64,000 nucleotides of DNA from Metabacillus bambusae (GTDB lineage Bacteria; Bacillota; Bacilli; Bacillales; Bacillaceae): assembly GCF_017497975.1 (NCBI RefSeq), contig NZ_JAGDEL010000006.1:1-64000 (forward strand), read 5' to 3'. Of the stretch, positions 27,463 through 36,035 are shown one piece after another. Within the stretch, counting starts at the first letter, position 1. The number at the start of each line of letters is the position of its first letter. The translations under genes were made by a program, and so were the position numbers. The notes beneath the pieces are model-generated. The model searched no databases. It saw only the letters and a program-made list of their open reading frames with translations, and was not told the DNA's origin.

Positions 27463-28218
27463 TTATAAATTCATCTCAATACATACTGGACAATGATCAC
27501 TACCCAATATGTCTGAATGGACCTGAGAATCTATTAAGAGTTCAGCAATTCTTTTTGAGACAATAAAATAATCAATTCTCCACCCTATATTGCGTTCACG
27601 TACTTTGCTCATATAAGACCACCAGGTATACACATCCTGCCTTTCTGGATAAATATATCGAAAGCTGTCGACAAAACCTTCAGCAAGTAAATTTGTCATT
27701 TTCCCGCGTTCTTCCTCAGTAAATCCAGAGTTCCCTTTATTTGACCTTGGATTTTTTAAGTCAATTTCTTCGTGGGCTACGTTTAGGTCACCACAAAGAA
27801 TAACTGGTTTTATTTGATCCAATTCGATAAGATAATTACGTATCTCATCCTCCCATTGTAATCGATATCCAAGTCTTTCCAAATCTCTTTTTGAATTTGG
27901 TGTATATACATTGATTAAATAAAATTTTTCAAATTCTAATGTAATGATCCTACCTTCAGGTTCATCAACCGCTTGACCAACACCATAAGAAACAGAAATT
28001 GGTTTATGCTTTGTAAAAATCGCTGTACCTGAATACCCCTTTTTTTGCGCATAATTCCAATATTGGTGATACCCTTCTAGTTCTAATGAGATTTGACCTT
28101 CCTGTAATTTCGATTCCTGGATACAAAAGATATCAGCATCGATTTCTTTAAAATAATCTAAAAAGCCCTTTCGAACACACGCTCTAATTCCATTAACATT
28201 CCATGATACAAGTTTCAT
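27463..28218 (-). CDS. exoA: Exodeoxyribonuclease III / AP endonuclease
   Basis: 251 residues, the size of B. subtilis ExoA. Catalytic motifs are all present: LVSWNVNGIRACVRKGF at the start, FCIQESKLQEGQI (metal Glu at about 35), VYTPNSKRDLERLGYR, CGDLNVAHEEIDLKNP (Asp/Asn), and GSDHCPVCIEMNL at the end with the catalytic Asp-His. It cuts at abasic sites and trims 3' ends during base-excision repair. ATG start. Same direction as the uncharacterised gene downstream. Confidence 0.95.
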   Translation of the reverse strand: MKLVSWNVNGIRACVRKGFLDYFKEIDADIFCIQESKLQEGQISLELEGYHQYWNYAQKKGYSGTAIFTKHKPISVSYGVGQAVDEPEGRIITLEFEKFYLINVYTPNSKRDLERLGYRLQWEDEIRNYLIELDQIKPVILCGDLNVAHEEIDLKNPRSNKGNSGFTEEERGKMTNLLAEGFVDSFRYIYPERQDVYTWWSYMSKVRERNIGWRIDYFIVSKRIAELLIDSQVHSDILGSDHCPVCIEMNL

Positions 28219-28477
28219 ATAAATTAATTCTGCTCCCTGTTTAATTATTATTCTACTATTTATAAATTTACATAAGAAAATTCTATTATAATATACTTTA
28301 CATATGTTTTAATACTCACATGAACTTTTTTGTTGTAGAATCCAAATAAATGTCTACTACAAAAAACTAGGTCAAATGCGAATAATATAAATATTAGTTT
28401 CATCTTATGGAAAAATAAAACTAGGTTATTACTGCCCAGCGTTAAAACTGGAATAAATATACATTAGGAGATATGTT

Positions 28478-29167
28478 ATGATCATTCAGCCAAATACGTT
28501 TATTTTCAACTTAGGTGTTGCAACCATTTTATCAATTATTATTGGATTAGAGCGTCAATTGAAAAAGAAGCCTTTGGGTTTAAAAACTTGTTTAGTAATC
28601 GGAATTGTTAGCTGCTTATTAACAACTGTTTCGATTGAAGCATCTGAAAAATTTGCTGAACAGTATGTTAGACCAATGGATCCATTGAGATTGGCGGCAC
28701 AGATTGTATCAGGAATTGGATTTTTAGGTGCTGGTGTCATATTAAGACGGAACAACGATATGATTTCTGGCCTAACCACAGCAGCAATGGTATGGGGTGC
28801 AGGTGGCATAGGAATTGCATGTGGAGCTGGATTTTGGTTCGAAGCAATCATTGCTACACTTCTATTAATTGTTAGTGTAGAGCTCATTCCCTTTATCTTT
28901 AAATTCATTGGTCCGAAATCTCTAAGAGAAAGAGAATTAAAAGTAAAGATTATTGTCGATGAAGAGGAGAAACTGACAGATATACTTAAAGAGCTAAAGT
29001 TTAAAAAGATGAAAGCAAGAAAAGTGAGGGTTAAGGATATACAAAATGGTGAACTCCAACAGTTGGAATTGATCCTATTAGTAAATGAAAATTTGTATGT
29101 AACAGATCTTTATTATACATTGAAACAAATAGATCACGTGATAAATGTTGAAATGGAATCTCTATAA
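28478..29167 (+). CDS. MgtC/SapB-family membrane protein
   Basis: 229 residues. Four to five membrane spans in the first 140 residues with the family signatures GLERQLKKKPLGLKT (about 23-37), QIVSGIGFLGAGVI (about 74-87) and GLTTAAMVWGAGGIGIACG; then a soluble ACT-like C-terminal domain (KVKIIVDEEEKLTDILKELK). Long-form members link to Mg2+ limitation and acid tolerance by modulating membrane potential or F-type ATPase. The 259-bp upstream region has an imperfect 14-bp inverted repeat at about 28327-28366 but no motif I can assign as a magnesium switch. Confidence 0.85.
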   Translation: MIIQPNTFIFNLGVATILSIIIGLERQLKKKPLGLKTCLVIGIVSCLLTTVSIEASEKFAEQYVRPMDPLRLAAQIVSGIGFLGAGVILRRNNDMISGLTTAAMVWGAGGIGIACGAGFWFEAIIATLLLIVSVELIPFIFKFIGPKSLRERELKVKIIVDEEEKLTDILKELKFKKMKARKVRVKDIQNGELQQLELILLVNENLYVTDLYYTLKQIDHVINVEMESL

Positions 29168-29182
29168 TGGAGATTCTTTTTA
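29153..29182 (+). terminator. Terminator of the MgtC-like gene
   Basis: GAATCTC (29156-29162) / GAGATTC (29170-29176) hairpin followed by TTTTT; the stop codon is in the loop. Confidence 0.8.
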
Positions 29183-29289
29183 ATTCCATCAATTTTTTCA
29201 TTACATTTCTTTCATCGTTTTTTAACAGGAATATATTACATGACTTCCTTATACTATAAAAGGTACAATAAACTAAAGGAGTGTGTAAA

Positions 29290-29721
29290 ATGGAACAATC
29301 ATATACAAAGCATACAAAGATTGACCCGCTTTTTCATTATGTATTAGCACCTCTATCTCTTGTTACGGTTATTCTAGGAGTTATTCAATTTATTCAAGCA
29401 CTTATTAATAATAGCTTTACATTAAATTCTTATATCCTTTTATTTTCAGGAATTGTGTTATTTTTTATCGTCGTAAAAGTGCGTCTATATGCTCTAAAAC
29501 TTCAAGATCGCCTCATTCGCACCGAGGAAAGTTTTCGCTACTACATCCTAACAGGGAAACGATTAGATCCACGGCTTACACTTAAACAATTAATCGCTTT
29601 ACGATTTGCTAGTGATGAGGAATATTCTTTATTAGTAGAAAAAACGGTAAGCAAAAATTTATCTGCTGAACAAATTAAGCTAGAAGTTCAAAATTGGAAA
29701 GCAGACTTTCATCGAGTTTAA
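29290..29721 (+). CDS. DUF6526-type two-helix membrane protein
   Basis: Start ATG 29290 follows AAAGGAG with 8-nt spacing; an upstream GTG overlaps that site. 143 residues: two membrane spans at about 18-38 and 46-70, then a soluble tail with RLIRTEESFRYYILTGKRLD and LTLKQLIALRFASDEEYSLL, the hallmark of the DUF6526 family. Function unknown. It precedes an ABC exporter but a terminator intervenes, so it is its own unit. Confidence 0.75.
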   Translation: MEQSYTKHTKIDPLFHYVLAPLSLVTVILGVIQFIQALINNSFTLNSYILLFSGIVLFFIVVKVRLYALKLQDRLIRTEESFRYYILTGKRLDPRLTLKQLIALRFASDEEYSLLVEKTVSKNLSAEQIKLEVQNWKADFHRV

Positions 29722-29750
29722 TACTATAATAATAGTTGACAGTAATTGTA

Positions 29751-29780
29751 TCATCCTCTGCACATGTAGAGGGTTCTTTA
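29751..29780 (+). terminator. Terminator between DUF6526 and ABC exporter genes
   Basis: CCTCT (29755-29759) / AGAGG (29768-29772) stem followed by TTCTTTATTT. Confidence 0.6.
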
Positions 29781-29807
29781 TTTGCAATCAATTATGGAAA
29801 GGAGTGA

Positions 29808-30725
29808 ATGCAAATTATGATCGAAGTAGATGGGTTAGTTAAAAAATATGGTGATTTCACTGCAGTAAATGATGTTAAATTCACAGTAAACGCAGGAGAG
29901 GTTTTTGGTTTATTAGGACCAAATGGAGCTGGAAAAACGACAACAATTGAAATGCTCGTAGGTCTTAGAAAGCCTGATCAAGGAACTGCTAGGCTAGCAG
30001 GTTTTGATATTCGAAAAGAAATAGGAAAGGTGAAAGAAGTAATAGGTGTTCAGCTTCAATCTACTTCTTTATTTGAATTATTAACTGTTGAAGAGATTAT
30101 GAAAATGTATGCAAGCTTTTACCCAAGCCATGTCAGTATACCTGACCTTATTAACGACATGTTACTTTCAGAAAAGAAAAAAGCCCGTATAAAAGGCTTA
30201 TCTGGAGGACAAAAGCAAAGATTGGCAATTGCCTTAGCGATAATTCATAACCCTAAAATTGTTTTTCTTGATGAGCCAACTACAGGATTAGACCCTCAAG
30301 CACGTAGAACATTATGGAACATCATTGAAAATTTAAAGGAAGCGGGAAAAACAATTGTCCTCTCTACTCATTACATGGATGAAGCACATGTGCTTTGTGA
30401 TCGTATCGGTATTATGGATAAAGGATCATTAATAGCTTTAGATACACCTACATCGTTAGTAAAACAGCTACAATCTGATAGTGCAGTCGAGTTTTCACTT
30501 CAGTCCCAACAAGATTCCTTGTTTCTCGAAGAAATCCAGGGCGTGAAGCAATTAACGAAAAGACATGATAAATATGTACTTTATACAGATTCCCTACAAT
30601 CCACCCTAACAGATTTAATCCAACACACCTCAAGTAAAAACATAAACCTTCAAGATCTGCAAACAAGAACAGCTACTTTAGAAGATGTATTTATTCATAT
30701 GACCGGAAGGAGTCTACGAGAATGA
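29808..30725 (+). CDS. ABC transporter ATP-binding protein (DrrA/YhcH-type exporter)
   Basis: 305 residues. Walker A LLGPNGAGKTTTIEMLVG, Q-loop at GVQLQSTSLFELLT, signature IKGLSGGQKQRLAIALAI, Walker B IVFLDEPTTGLDPQARR and the switch His in VLSTHYMDEAHVL are all intact. The C-terminal ~90 residues form the extra domain common in drug/antibiotic exporters. The start is ATG 29808, 3 nt after AAAGGAG; ATG 29817 (12 nt) is equally arguable. Overlaps the permease gene by 4 bp, so the two are translated together. Confidence 0.9.
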   Translation: MQIMIEVDGLVKKYGDFTAVNDVKFTVNAGEVFGLLGPNGAGKTTTIEMLVGLRKPDQGTARLAGFDIRKEIGKVKEVIGVQLQSTSLFELLTVEEIMKMYASFYPSHVSIPDLINDMLLSEKKKARIKGLSGGQKQRLAIALAIIHNPKIVFLDEPTTGLDPQARRTLWNIIENLKEAGKTIVLSTHYMDEAHVLCDRIGIMDKGSLIALDTPTSLVKQLQSDSAVEFSLQSQQDSLFLEEIQGVKQLTKRHDKYVLYTDSLQSTLTDLIQHTSSKNINLQDLQTRTATLEDVFIHMTGRSLRE

Positions 30726-31822
30726 AAGCTTACCTACAGCTAACATTAGCTCAGCTCCGGATCTTTTCTAGAAATCGTCAAGTCTTGTTCTTTACACTTC
30801 TTTTCCCAATTATACTAATGCTCGCTCTTGGTACATTTGTTGGGAACGGTAATGGAATTTCTTTTTCAATTGCAATTGTAGACAATGACCAATCACAAGC
30901 CTCTAAGCAGCTTATTTCTCCTTTTAGAGAAAATGACGCGATTAAACTTGAACTAATTGACGATGTTGATGAAGCTTTAAAGCTTTTGAAAGATGGAGAG
31001 AATCAGCTTGTTATGGAGATACCTGATGGATATCATACATATTATAAGAACCTTGGCACAAATGACGATCGTTTTACCTTACCTGTATACTATAATGAAA
31101 CAAATTTATCTGTGTCTCAGCTCGCACTTTCCATTGTGAATGCAACTGTTGATGAAATTAGCAAAGATATCGTTAACTATTCTCCAGTTGTTGAAATTGA
31201 ATCAAAGGGTGTCCGTGCATTAGATATTCAGTACATTGATTTCCTTGTTCCTGGGATCGTTGCCATGATGATTATGAGTAACAATATGAATGGTGTCGCA
31301 GGGCAAATTTCAGCGTGGAGAGAACGTGGAATCTTACGGAGAATGCAAGGTACTCGCCTTAAGGCTTCAACCTTCATTTCGGCCCAAATTACTGCACGAC
31401 TATTTTTAAATGGATTACAAGCATTATTTGTCCTGCTTGTTGGAGAGGTAGTATTTGACATTAATGTTAATGGATCCTGGCTAGCATTAATTGGATTTGT
31501 GATTTTAGGTACTTTAACATTTATGTCTCTTGGGTTTATTATCGCAGGTGTTGCAAAAAATCCAGAGAGCGCTGGGCCAATTGCAGCCTTTGTAACGTTT
31601 CCAATGTTATTTTTAGGTGGTGTCTTTTTCCCAATTAGTAATATGCCTGAATTTCTACAGCCATTTGTAAATATTTTACCAATAGCTCATTTAACAACAG
31701 CTTTACGTGAGACAATGAATGTAGGTACTCCTATTACAGAACTTTGGGTTGAGACTTTGACTTTAGGCGGATGGCTTGTTGTTTCATTCTTTGTTGCAAG
31801 TAAGGCGTTTAAATGGGAATAA
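30722..31822 (+). CDS. ABC-2 type exporter permease
   Basis: 366 residues of the ABC-2 (DrrB/NodJ-like) class: one N-terminal membrane span (FFTLLFPIILMLALGTFVG), a ~150-residue extracellular domain with FSIAIVDNDQSQASKQLISP, then five spans containing REMQGT-like RRMQGTRLKASTFISAQI and FLGGVFFPISNMPEFLQPF. It pairs with the ATPase encoded just before (ATGA overlap). A drug, toxin or lipid could be the cargo; nothing in the context tells which. A strong terminator follows. Confidence 0.85.
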   Translation: MKAYLQLTLAQLRIFSRNRQVLFFTLLFPIILMLALGTFVGNGNGISFSIAIVDNDQSQASKQLISPFRENDAIKLELIDDVDEALKLLKDGENQLVMEIPDGYHTYYKNLGTNDDRFTLPVYYNETNLSVSQLALSIVNATVDEISKDIVNYSPVVEIESKGVRALDIQYIDFLVPGIVAMMIMSNNMNGVAGQISAWRERGILRRMQGTRLKASTFISAQITARLFLNGLQALFVLLVGEVVFDINVNGSWLALIGFVILGTLTFMSLGFIIAGVAKNPESAGPIAAFVTFPMLFLGGVFFPISNMPEFLQPFVNILPIAHLTTALRETMNVGTPITELWVETLTLGGWLVVSFFVASKAFKWE

Positions 31823-31867
31823 GTTTGCCCAATGATCTGACGAAAGAACTTGCTTTTAAGAAATAAT

Positions 31868-31902
31868 GTGTGCTACTTATCTTAGTAGCACACTGTTTTT
31901 TT
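31868..31902 (+). terminator. Terminator of the ABC exporter operon
   Basis: Perfect 9-bp GTGTGCTAC/GTAGCACAC stem (31868-31876, 31885-31893) followed by a T-run. Confidence 0.85.
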
Positions 31903-31917
31903 ATTTAGGTGGACTAG

Positions 31918-32841
31918 TTAAATAAGATGTTTCAAATGTACGCCTCCAACCCACCAATCAATCCCAATTAAATCAAGACGATTCTCTTTCCCCTCTAGAA
32001 CGTTCTCGCCATTAGGGCTAATAGTCAGGTTAGGATCTAAATGATTATATTCAAAAGCTGGCAATGGTCCATCAATTTCAAGTAGAGCATTTTCACCTTT
32101 GATTAACTCTTTTAATAATGCAGCAATATGTAAATCACTTAAACCATCGTTTATTAATAACGGTGATATGCTTTTGTAAAGATCTCTAAAAGAACAAGTC
32201 TTTTTTGCAATTGTGTTGAGTACCAACGATTCAATTTCATTTAACCCTGTTAGAGCTGATGGAAAATACCTTTCATGTCGTATAAACGTCTCTAGTAAAA
32301 ATGGTAATTCATGTTGTTCATCAGTTATCCATTTTTTAATTTCCTTCGGGTTAGATGAGGTATAAGCATTCCAGCCTGTTACCGCCTCTTTAACTTGTTT
32401 GCTAGTAATTTTTACTCGTTGATTAAAGAGATTTGTTAATTGCTCAAAATTCAATTGGCCTAACCCATAAAAAGGAAAAATGGTAGGATATGAGTTCACA
32501 CTGACCATTGATAGATTTACGAAATTCTGAATCGATAATTGTGTTAGTATGTACATTAACATCGTTTGATCATAGCGATCATGTTCGAACCAAAGTACCA
32601 CCTCTTCTTCCCGTGAAATTTTATTAAGTTGGTTTAATTGGTTATGACAATTCTGGATAAATAAAGATGAAGGGATATTATGTTTATCCTCAAAAAAAGT
32701 GGCCCTATTATTAATTAATTCCTCATTTGACCAATTGGAATTTAGTGGACCGAAATCATACATCTCTCTCCAAACAATTATATCCCCATTAATTCCCTTT
32801 ACTTTTTTACCGAGAACATCACCGTTTACAATATGAATCAT
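31918..32841 (-). CDS. DUF1835/DUF3658-type protein
   Basis: Start ATG 32841 after GAGGAG; the open frame upstream lacks a site. 307 residues. The N-terminal DUF1835 domain begins MIHIVNGDVLGKKVKGING and contains DIIVWREMYDFGPLN and EEVVLWFEHDRYDQTMLMYI. The rest fits the helical DUF3658 partner with a winged-helix-like part (LNTIAKKTCSFRDLYKSISP). B. cereus-group and other bacilli have many such proteins, with no known function. Monocistronic. Confidence 0.75.
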   Translation of the reverse strand: MIHIVNGDVLGKKVKGINGDIIVWREMYDFGPLNSNWSNEELINNRATFFEDKHNIPSSLFIQNCHNQLNQLNKISREEEVVLWFEHDRYDQTMLMYILTQLSIQNFVNLSMVSVNSYPTIFPFYGLGQLNFEQLTNLFNQRVKITSKQVKEAVTGWNAYTSSNPKEIKKWITDEQHELPFLLETFIRHERYFPSALTGLNEIESLVLNTIAKKTCSFRDLYKSISPLLINDGLSDLHIAALLKELIKGENALLEIDGPLPAFEYNHLDPNLTISPNGENVLEGKENRLDLIGIDWWVGGVHLKHLI

Positions 32842-32954
32842 ATTAGACTCCTCAGTTAATATTAGGATTGATAACTTTCTATTATTTAAAATATTGTTAT
32901 AAGCACTTTTCTTCCTATTCGATTCTATTATCATAGTTTACAAGACTTTGTGCA

Positions 32955-32989
32955 AAATAAAACCTCTTTGCACTAACAAAGAGGTTTTT
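32955..32989 (-). terminator. Terminator of sugar operon 2
   Basis: Perfect 12-bp stem (32959-32970 with 32977-32988) with T-runs on both strands; ends the minus-strand operon and isolates the DUF1835 gene. Confidence 0.8.
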
Positions 32990-33004
32990 AAGTAACCTTT
33001 ATTT

Positions 33005-33170
33005 TTTTATAAATCTTTTTTATATAATCGGCTGCTTGCTTTACTCCTTCTCCATTACCGCCGCAAGTGGCTTGCAGACCAGCTTAACCACTGTACCAAT
33101 TGAAGATCGAAACATCCAGATAAGCATAGGCGTGAGCTTTATAACCAATCATTCCAATTTTACTTGTTTC
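33005..33170 (-). pseudogene. N-terminal remnant of a Gfo/Idh/MocA dehydrogenase at the end of operon 2
   Basis: Minus-strand pieces read KIGMIGYKAHAYAYLDVSIF and, after a stop, CGGNGEGVKQAADYIKKIYK. These fit the start of the KIGMIGYxFMGKAHSxAY subgroup and its CGRNEEGVKxAA segment, with an internal deletion. No open frame of useful length is left. It begins immediately after the isomerase stop codon, so operon 2 once ended with a second dehydrogenase. Confidence 0.6.
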
Positions 33171-34139
33171 TTAAGCCCACCACAATTCCTTCGCTCCTTG
33201 CTTAATTAATTTATTCTGCAAAAATTCAACTGCTTTTGTGAATCCTTCCTCTATGCTCATTAAACCGTCTTCATGTTCAATACTAATAGCCCCTTCGTAA
33301 CCAATTGTTTGAAGGCTGCTTATAATCTCTCTCCAGGTATCTTCACCATGACCATACCCCACTGTACGGAAAACCCATGAACGGTTTGCGATATCCTTAT
33401 AGCTCTTTGTATCTAACACACCATTTAATGGATTGTTTTGTTGATCGATTCTCGTATCTTTTGCATGAAAATGAAATAATGCATTTTCTTTTCCTAAAGC
33501 TTTTATACATGCTACTGGATCCATTCCTTGCCAAAAATAATGACTTGGATCAAAGTTAGCTCCAATTTGATCCCCGCACTCTTCTCTTAAACGCAGCAAG
33601 GTTTCGGTATTATATACAACAAATCCTGGGTGTGGTTCAACAGCAACACGTACATTATACTCTTTTAAAAATTGATTTTGTTCCTGCCAATATGGAATCA
33701 CCTTTTCCCTCCACTGCCAATCTACAACCTCTGAAAAGTCATTTGGCCATGGACAAGTAATCCAAACTGGGTGTAAAGAATAATCAGATTCTCCAGGACA
33801 ACCTGAGAATGTTACTACATTTTCAATTCCTAGCTTAGAAGCAAGTCGGACAGTATCTTGAAATACTTGATGATGCTCTGTAGCAATATCTTTATTTGGA
33901 TGTAAAGGGTTACCATGACAGCTTAATGCGCTGATTTGGATACCTCTAGTTTGAAATGCCTCATAAAACGCATTAAATTTTGCTTGATCTGCCAATAATT
34001 CAGAAGGATTACAATGTGCATTCCCTACATATCCACCAGTACCAATTTCTACAGTATCAAGACCAGAATCCTTAATGTAATCCAATGCTTCATGTAAAGA
34101 TTTCTCCGAGAATAGTACAGCAAAAACTCCTAGTTTCAT
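33171..34139 (-). CDS. Sugar phosphate isomerase/epimerase-type TIM barrel (operon 2)
   Basis: 322 residues, longer than the operon-1 homolog by about 30. Xylose-isomerase-like barrel with DTVEIGTGGYVGNAHCNPSE, LSCHGNPLHPNKDIATEHHQ, metal ligands Glu in VRVAVEPHPGFVVYN (about 167), Asp-x-x-His in GANFDPSHYFWQGMDP, His in LFHFHAKDTR and Glu in GAISIEHEDGLMS. It probably epimerises or eliminates a keto-sugar made by the neighbouring dehydrogenase. Last intact gene of the operon. Confidence 0.8.
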   Translation of the reverse strand: MKLGVFAVLFSEKSLHEALDYIKDSGLDTVEIGTGGYVGNAHCNPSELLADQAKFNAFYEAFQTRGIQISALSCHGNPLHPNKDIATEHHQVFQDTVRLASKLGIENVVTFSGCPGESDYSLHPVWITCPWPNDFSEVVDWQWREKVIPYWQEQNQFLKEYNVRVAVEPHPGFVVYNTETLLRLREECGDQIGANFDPSHYFWQGMDPVACIKALGKENALFHFHAKDTRIDQQNNPLNGVLDTKSYKDIANRSWVFRTVGYGHGEDTWREIISSLQTIGYEGAISIEHEDGLMSIEEGFTKAVEFLQNKLIKQGAKELWWA

Positions 34140-34212
34140 CTAAATCTACCCCCTAAAAATTAGTTGAATATGTGTTTTTAAAATTCACTTCTAGTAAATT
34201 AGTATCCTTCCT

Positions 34213-35040
34213 TTATTTCTCAGATCCTGCAGTGATTCCGCTTACAATATACTTTTGTAATAAGATAAACATAATAATAATTGGTGCAGCAGCAATCGTA
34301 GAGACTGCCATTAGTCCATCCCACTGTGTTCCATATTGACCAATAAATTTTGTTAGTCCCATTGTTAATGGCCGAATTTTTTCATCTGTAGCAAGGGTTA
34401 AGGCAAATATTAAATCTCCCCAAGCGAATAAAAAACTGAACGTACCAACTGTTAATAATGTGGGTTTTGTCAATGGAAGAACAACTTTAACAAAAGCAGT
34501 GAAACGATTACAGCCATCGATAACTGCTGCATCCTCTAAACCTCTTGGGATTGAAAGAAAAAACGGACGCATTATTAATATAGCAAATGGTAAAGCGAGT
34601 GTTGTATTTCCGATTATTAAAGCTACATAACTATTTAGTAGGTTAAAATGACTAAATAAGATAAATAGTGGCATAGCGGTCATAATACCAGGTACCATTT
34701 GCGTGACAAGTAAGATTAGCAGGAAGATCCCACTACCCTTTAAGCGAAAACGAGCCATTGCATATGCTGCAGGCAAAGCTAATAAAAGTGTAAGTAGTGA
34801 TGTTCCGATCGCGATGATTAACGAATTTTTTAGGTACAATAAAATACTCTGATCTTCTACTATATTTTTGATGTACGCATTAAACTGAATCGTTTCTGGA
34901 AAAATCATCGGAGGAGTTGCGAACACATCTTGGATTGGCTTAACAGACGTCGTGATCATCCAATAGATAGGAAATAGAAACACTGCTGTTATTAAGAGTG
35001 CAATGACAAACATTCCATATTGTCTAGTAGTATATTTCAT
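34213..35040 (-). CDS. Carbohydrate ABC transporter permease, MalG type (operon 2)
   Basis: Start ATG 35040 follows GGAGGAG and overlaps the stop codon of the previous gene by one base. 275 residues, six spans, EAA loop at LEDAAVIDGCNRFTAFVKVV. It completes the membrane channel with the MalF-type neighbour. As in operon 1 the ATPase gene is missing, so a shared MsmX-like ATPase is expected. Confidence 0.85.
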   Translation of the reverse strand: MKYTTRQYGMFVIALLITAVFLFPIYWMITTSVKPIQDVFATPPMIFPETIQFNAYIKNIVEDQSILLYLKNSLIIAIGTSLLTLLLALPAAYAMARFRLKGSGIFLLILLVTQMVPGIMTAMPLFILFSHFNLLNSYVALIIGNTTLALPFAILIMRPFFLSIPRGLEDAAVIDGCNRFTAFVKVVLPLTKPTLLTVGTFSFLFAWGDLIFALTLATDEKIRPLTMGLTKFIGQYGTQWDGLMAVSTIAAAPIIIMFILLQKYIVSGITAGSEK

Positions 35041-35981
35041 CACATTGACTCCTCCTTCCTGATCAAATATAGGTAAATTAGTGAGATGACCGTTAAGATT
35101 ACTAGAATAATTGTTGCTACAGCACCACTAAGACTAAATTTAAAGTTTACAAAAGCAAGCTCGTAACCGAAAAACGGAAGAACTTGTGTCGCATTAACTG
35201 GCCCTCCTCCCGTCATGATTAGAATAATATCAAATACTTTAAACGTGTAGATAATCCCGAGAACTAAGACGACCAAAGTTGCTGGCTTCATCAGTGGTAA
35301 CGTAATTTTAAAAAATGACTGTATTCTTGAAGCGCCATCTATTTTTGCTGCTTCATAGACGTCATTTGGCAGTGCTTGTAAAGCTGATAATAAGAGAATC
35401 ATATTGAACGGAATTCCAATCCAAATATTTGTCACGATTATGGCCATTAATGCAGTGCTTTGTTGGCCTAACCAGTTTATGGGTTCACTTATTAATCCAA
35501 TTTGGATAAGGAGATAATTGAGTACACCATAGTCCACATCATATAGCCATTTAAATAGTGTTCCCGTTATAACAAGTGGTGTCATCCACGCTAAAAGCAA
35601 AATTGAGCGAAAGAAGTTGCGCATCGGAAATTTTTGATTAAAAAATAATGCTAACAAAAAACCAATTGAAAGCTGAAAAACAATACAGGAAACAGTGTAA
35701 ATCACTGTATTCTTTAAGGATAGTAGAAATCTTTCATCTTGAAAAATTTGACGATAATTTTCAAGTCCGATAAATGACTTATCACCTTTTAAATTCATGA
35801 TAGTAACGTCTTGAAAACTAATAAAAATATTATAAAAAATTGGATATAGCATAAACATTACAACAAAAAGAAAGGCAGGTATGATAAATAAATATTTTGG
35901 CAGAGTTTTCTTCAAAAATGGACCAAATTGCAATCCAACACTGACCTTCCTATTAGATTCAACTCTTGTATCCGCTTCCAA
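35040..35981 (-). CDS. Carbohydrate ABC transporter permease, MalF type (operon 2)
   Basis: 313 residues from a TTG start preceded by AGGGGG. Six membrane spans after a short basic leader, and the EAA loop VYEAAKIDGASRIQSFFKIT at about 213-232. Translationally coupled to the MalG-type gene. A short hairpin (36003-36009 with 36017-36023) lies between it and the binding-protein gene, like the stem-loop at the same place in operon 1. Confidence 0.85.
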   Translation of the reverse strand: MEADTRVESNRKVSVGLQFGPFLKKTLPKYLFIIPAFLFVVMFMLYPIFYNIFISFQDVTIMNLKGDKSFIGLENYRQIFQDERFLLSLKNTVIYTVSCIVFQLSIGFLLALFFNQKFPMRNFFRSILLLAWMTPLVITGTLFKWLYDVDYGVLNYLLIQIGLISEPINWLGQQSTALMAIIVTNIWIGIPFNMILLLSALQALPNDVYEAAKIDGASRIQSFFKITLPLMKPATLVVLVLGIIYTFKVFDIILIMTGGGPVNATQVLPFFGYELAFVNFKFSLSGAVATIILVILTVISLIYLYLIRKEESM

Positions 35982-36035
35982 AGTTTAGCCCCCTTTTGAA
36001 TCAGTTTGAGCCTATTTCAAACTCAGTCGTTTTTA

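Noticed and set aside
28327-28366. Inverted repeat before the MgtC-like gene as a magnesium riboswitch
   Set aside because: A simple imperfect hairpin with no M-box or mgtA-leader features.
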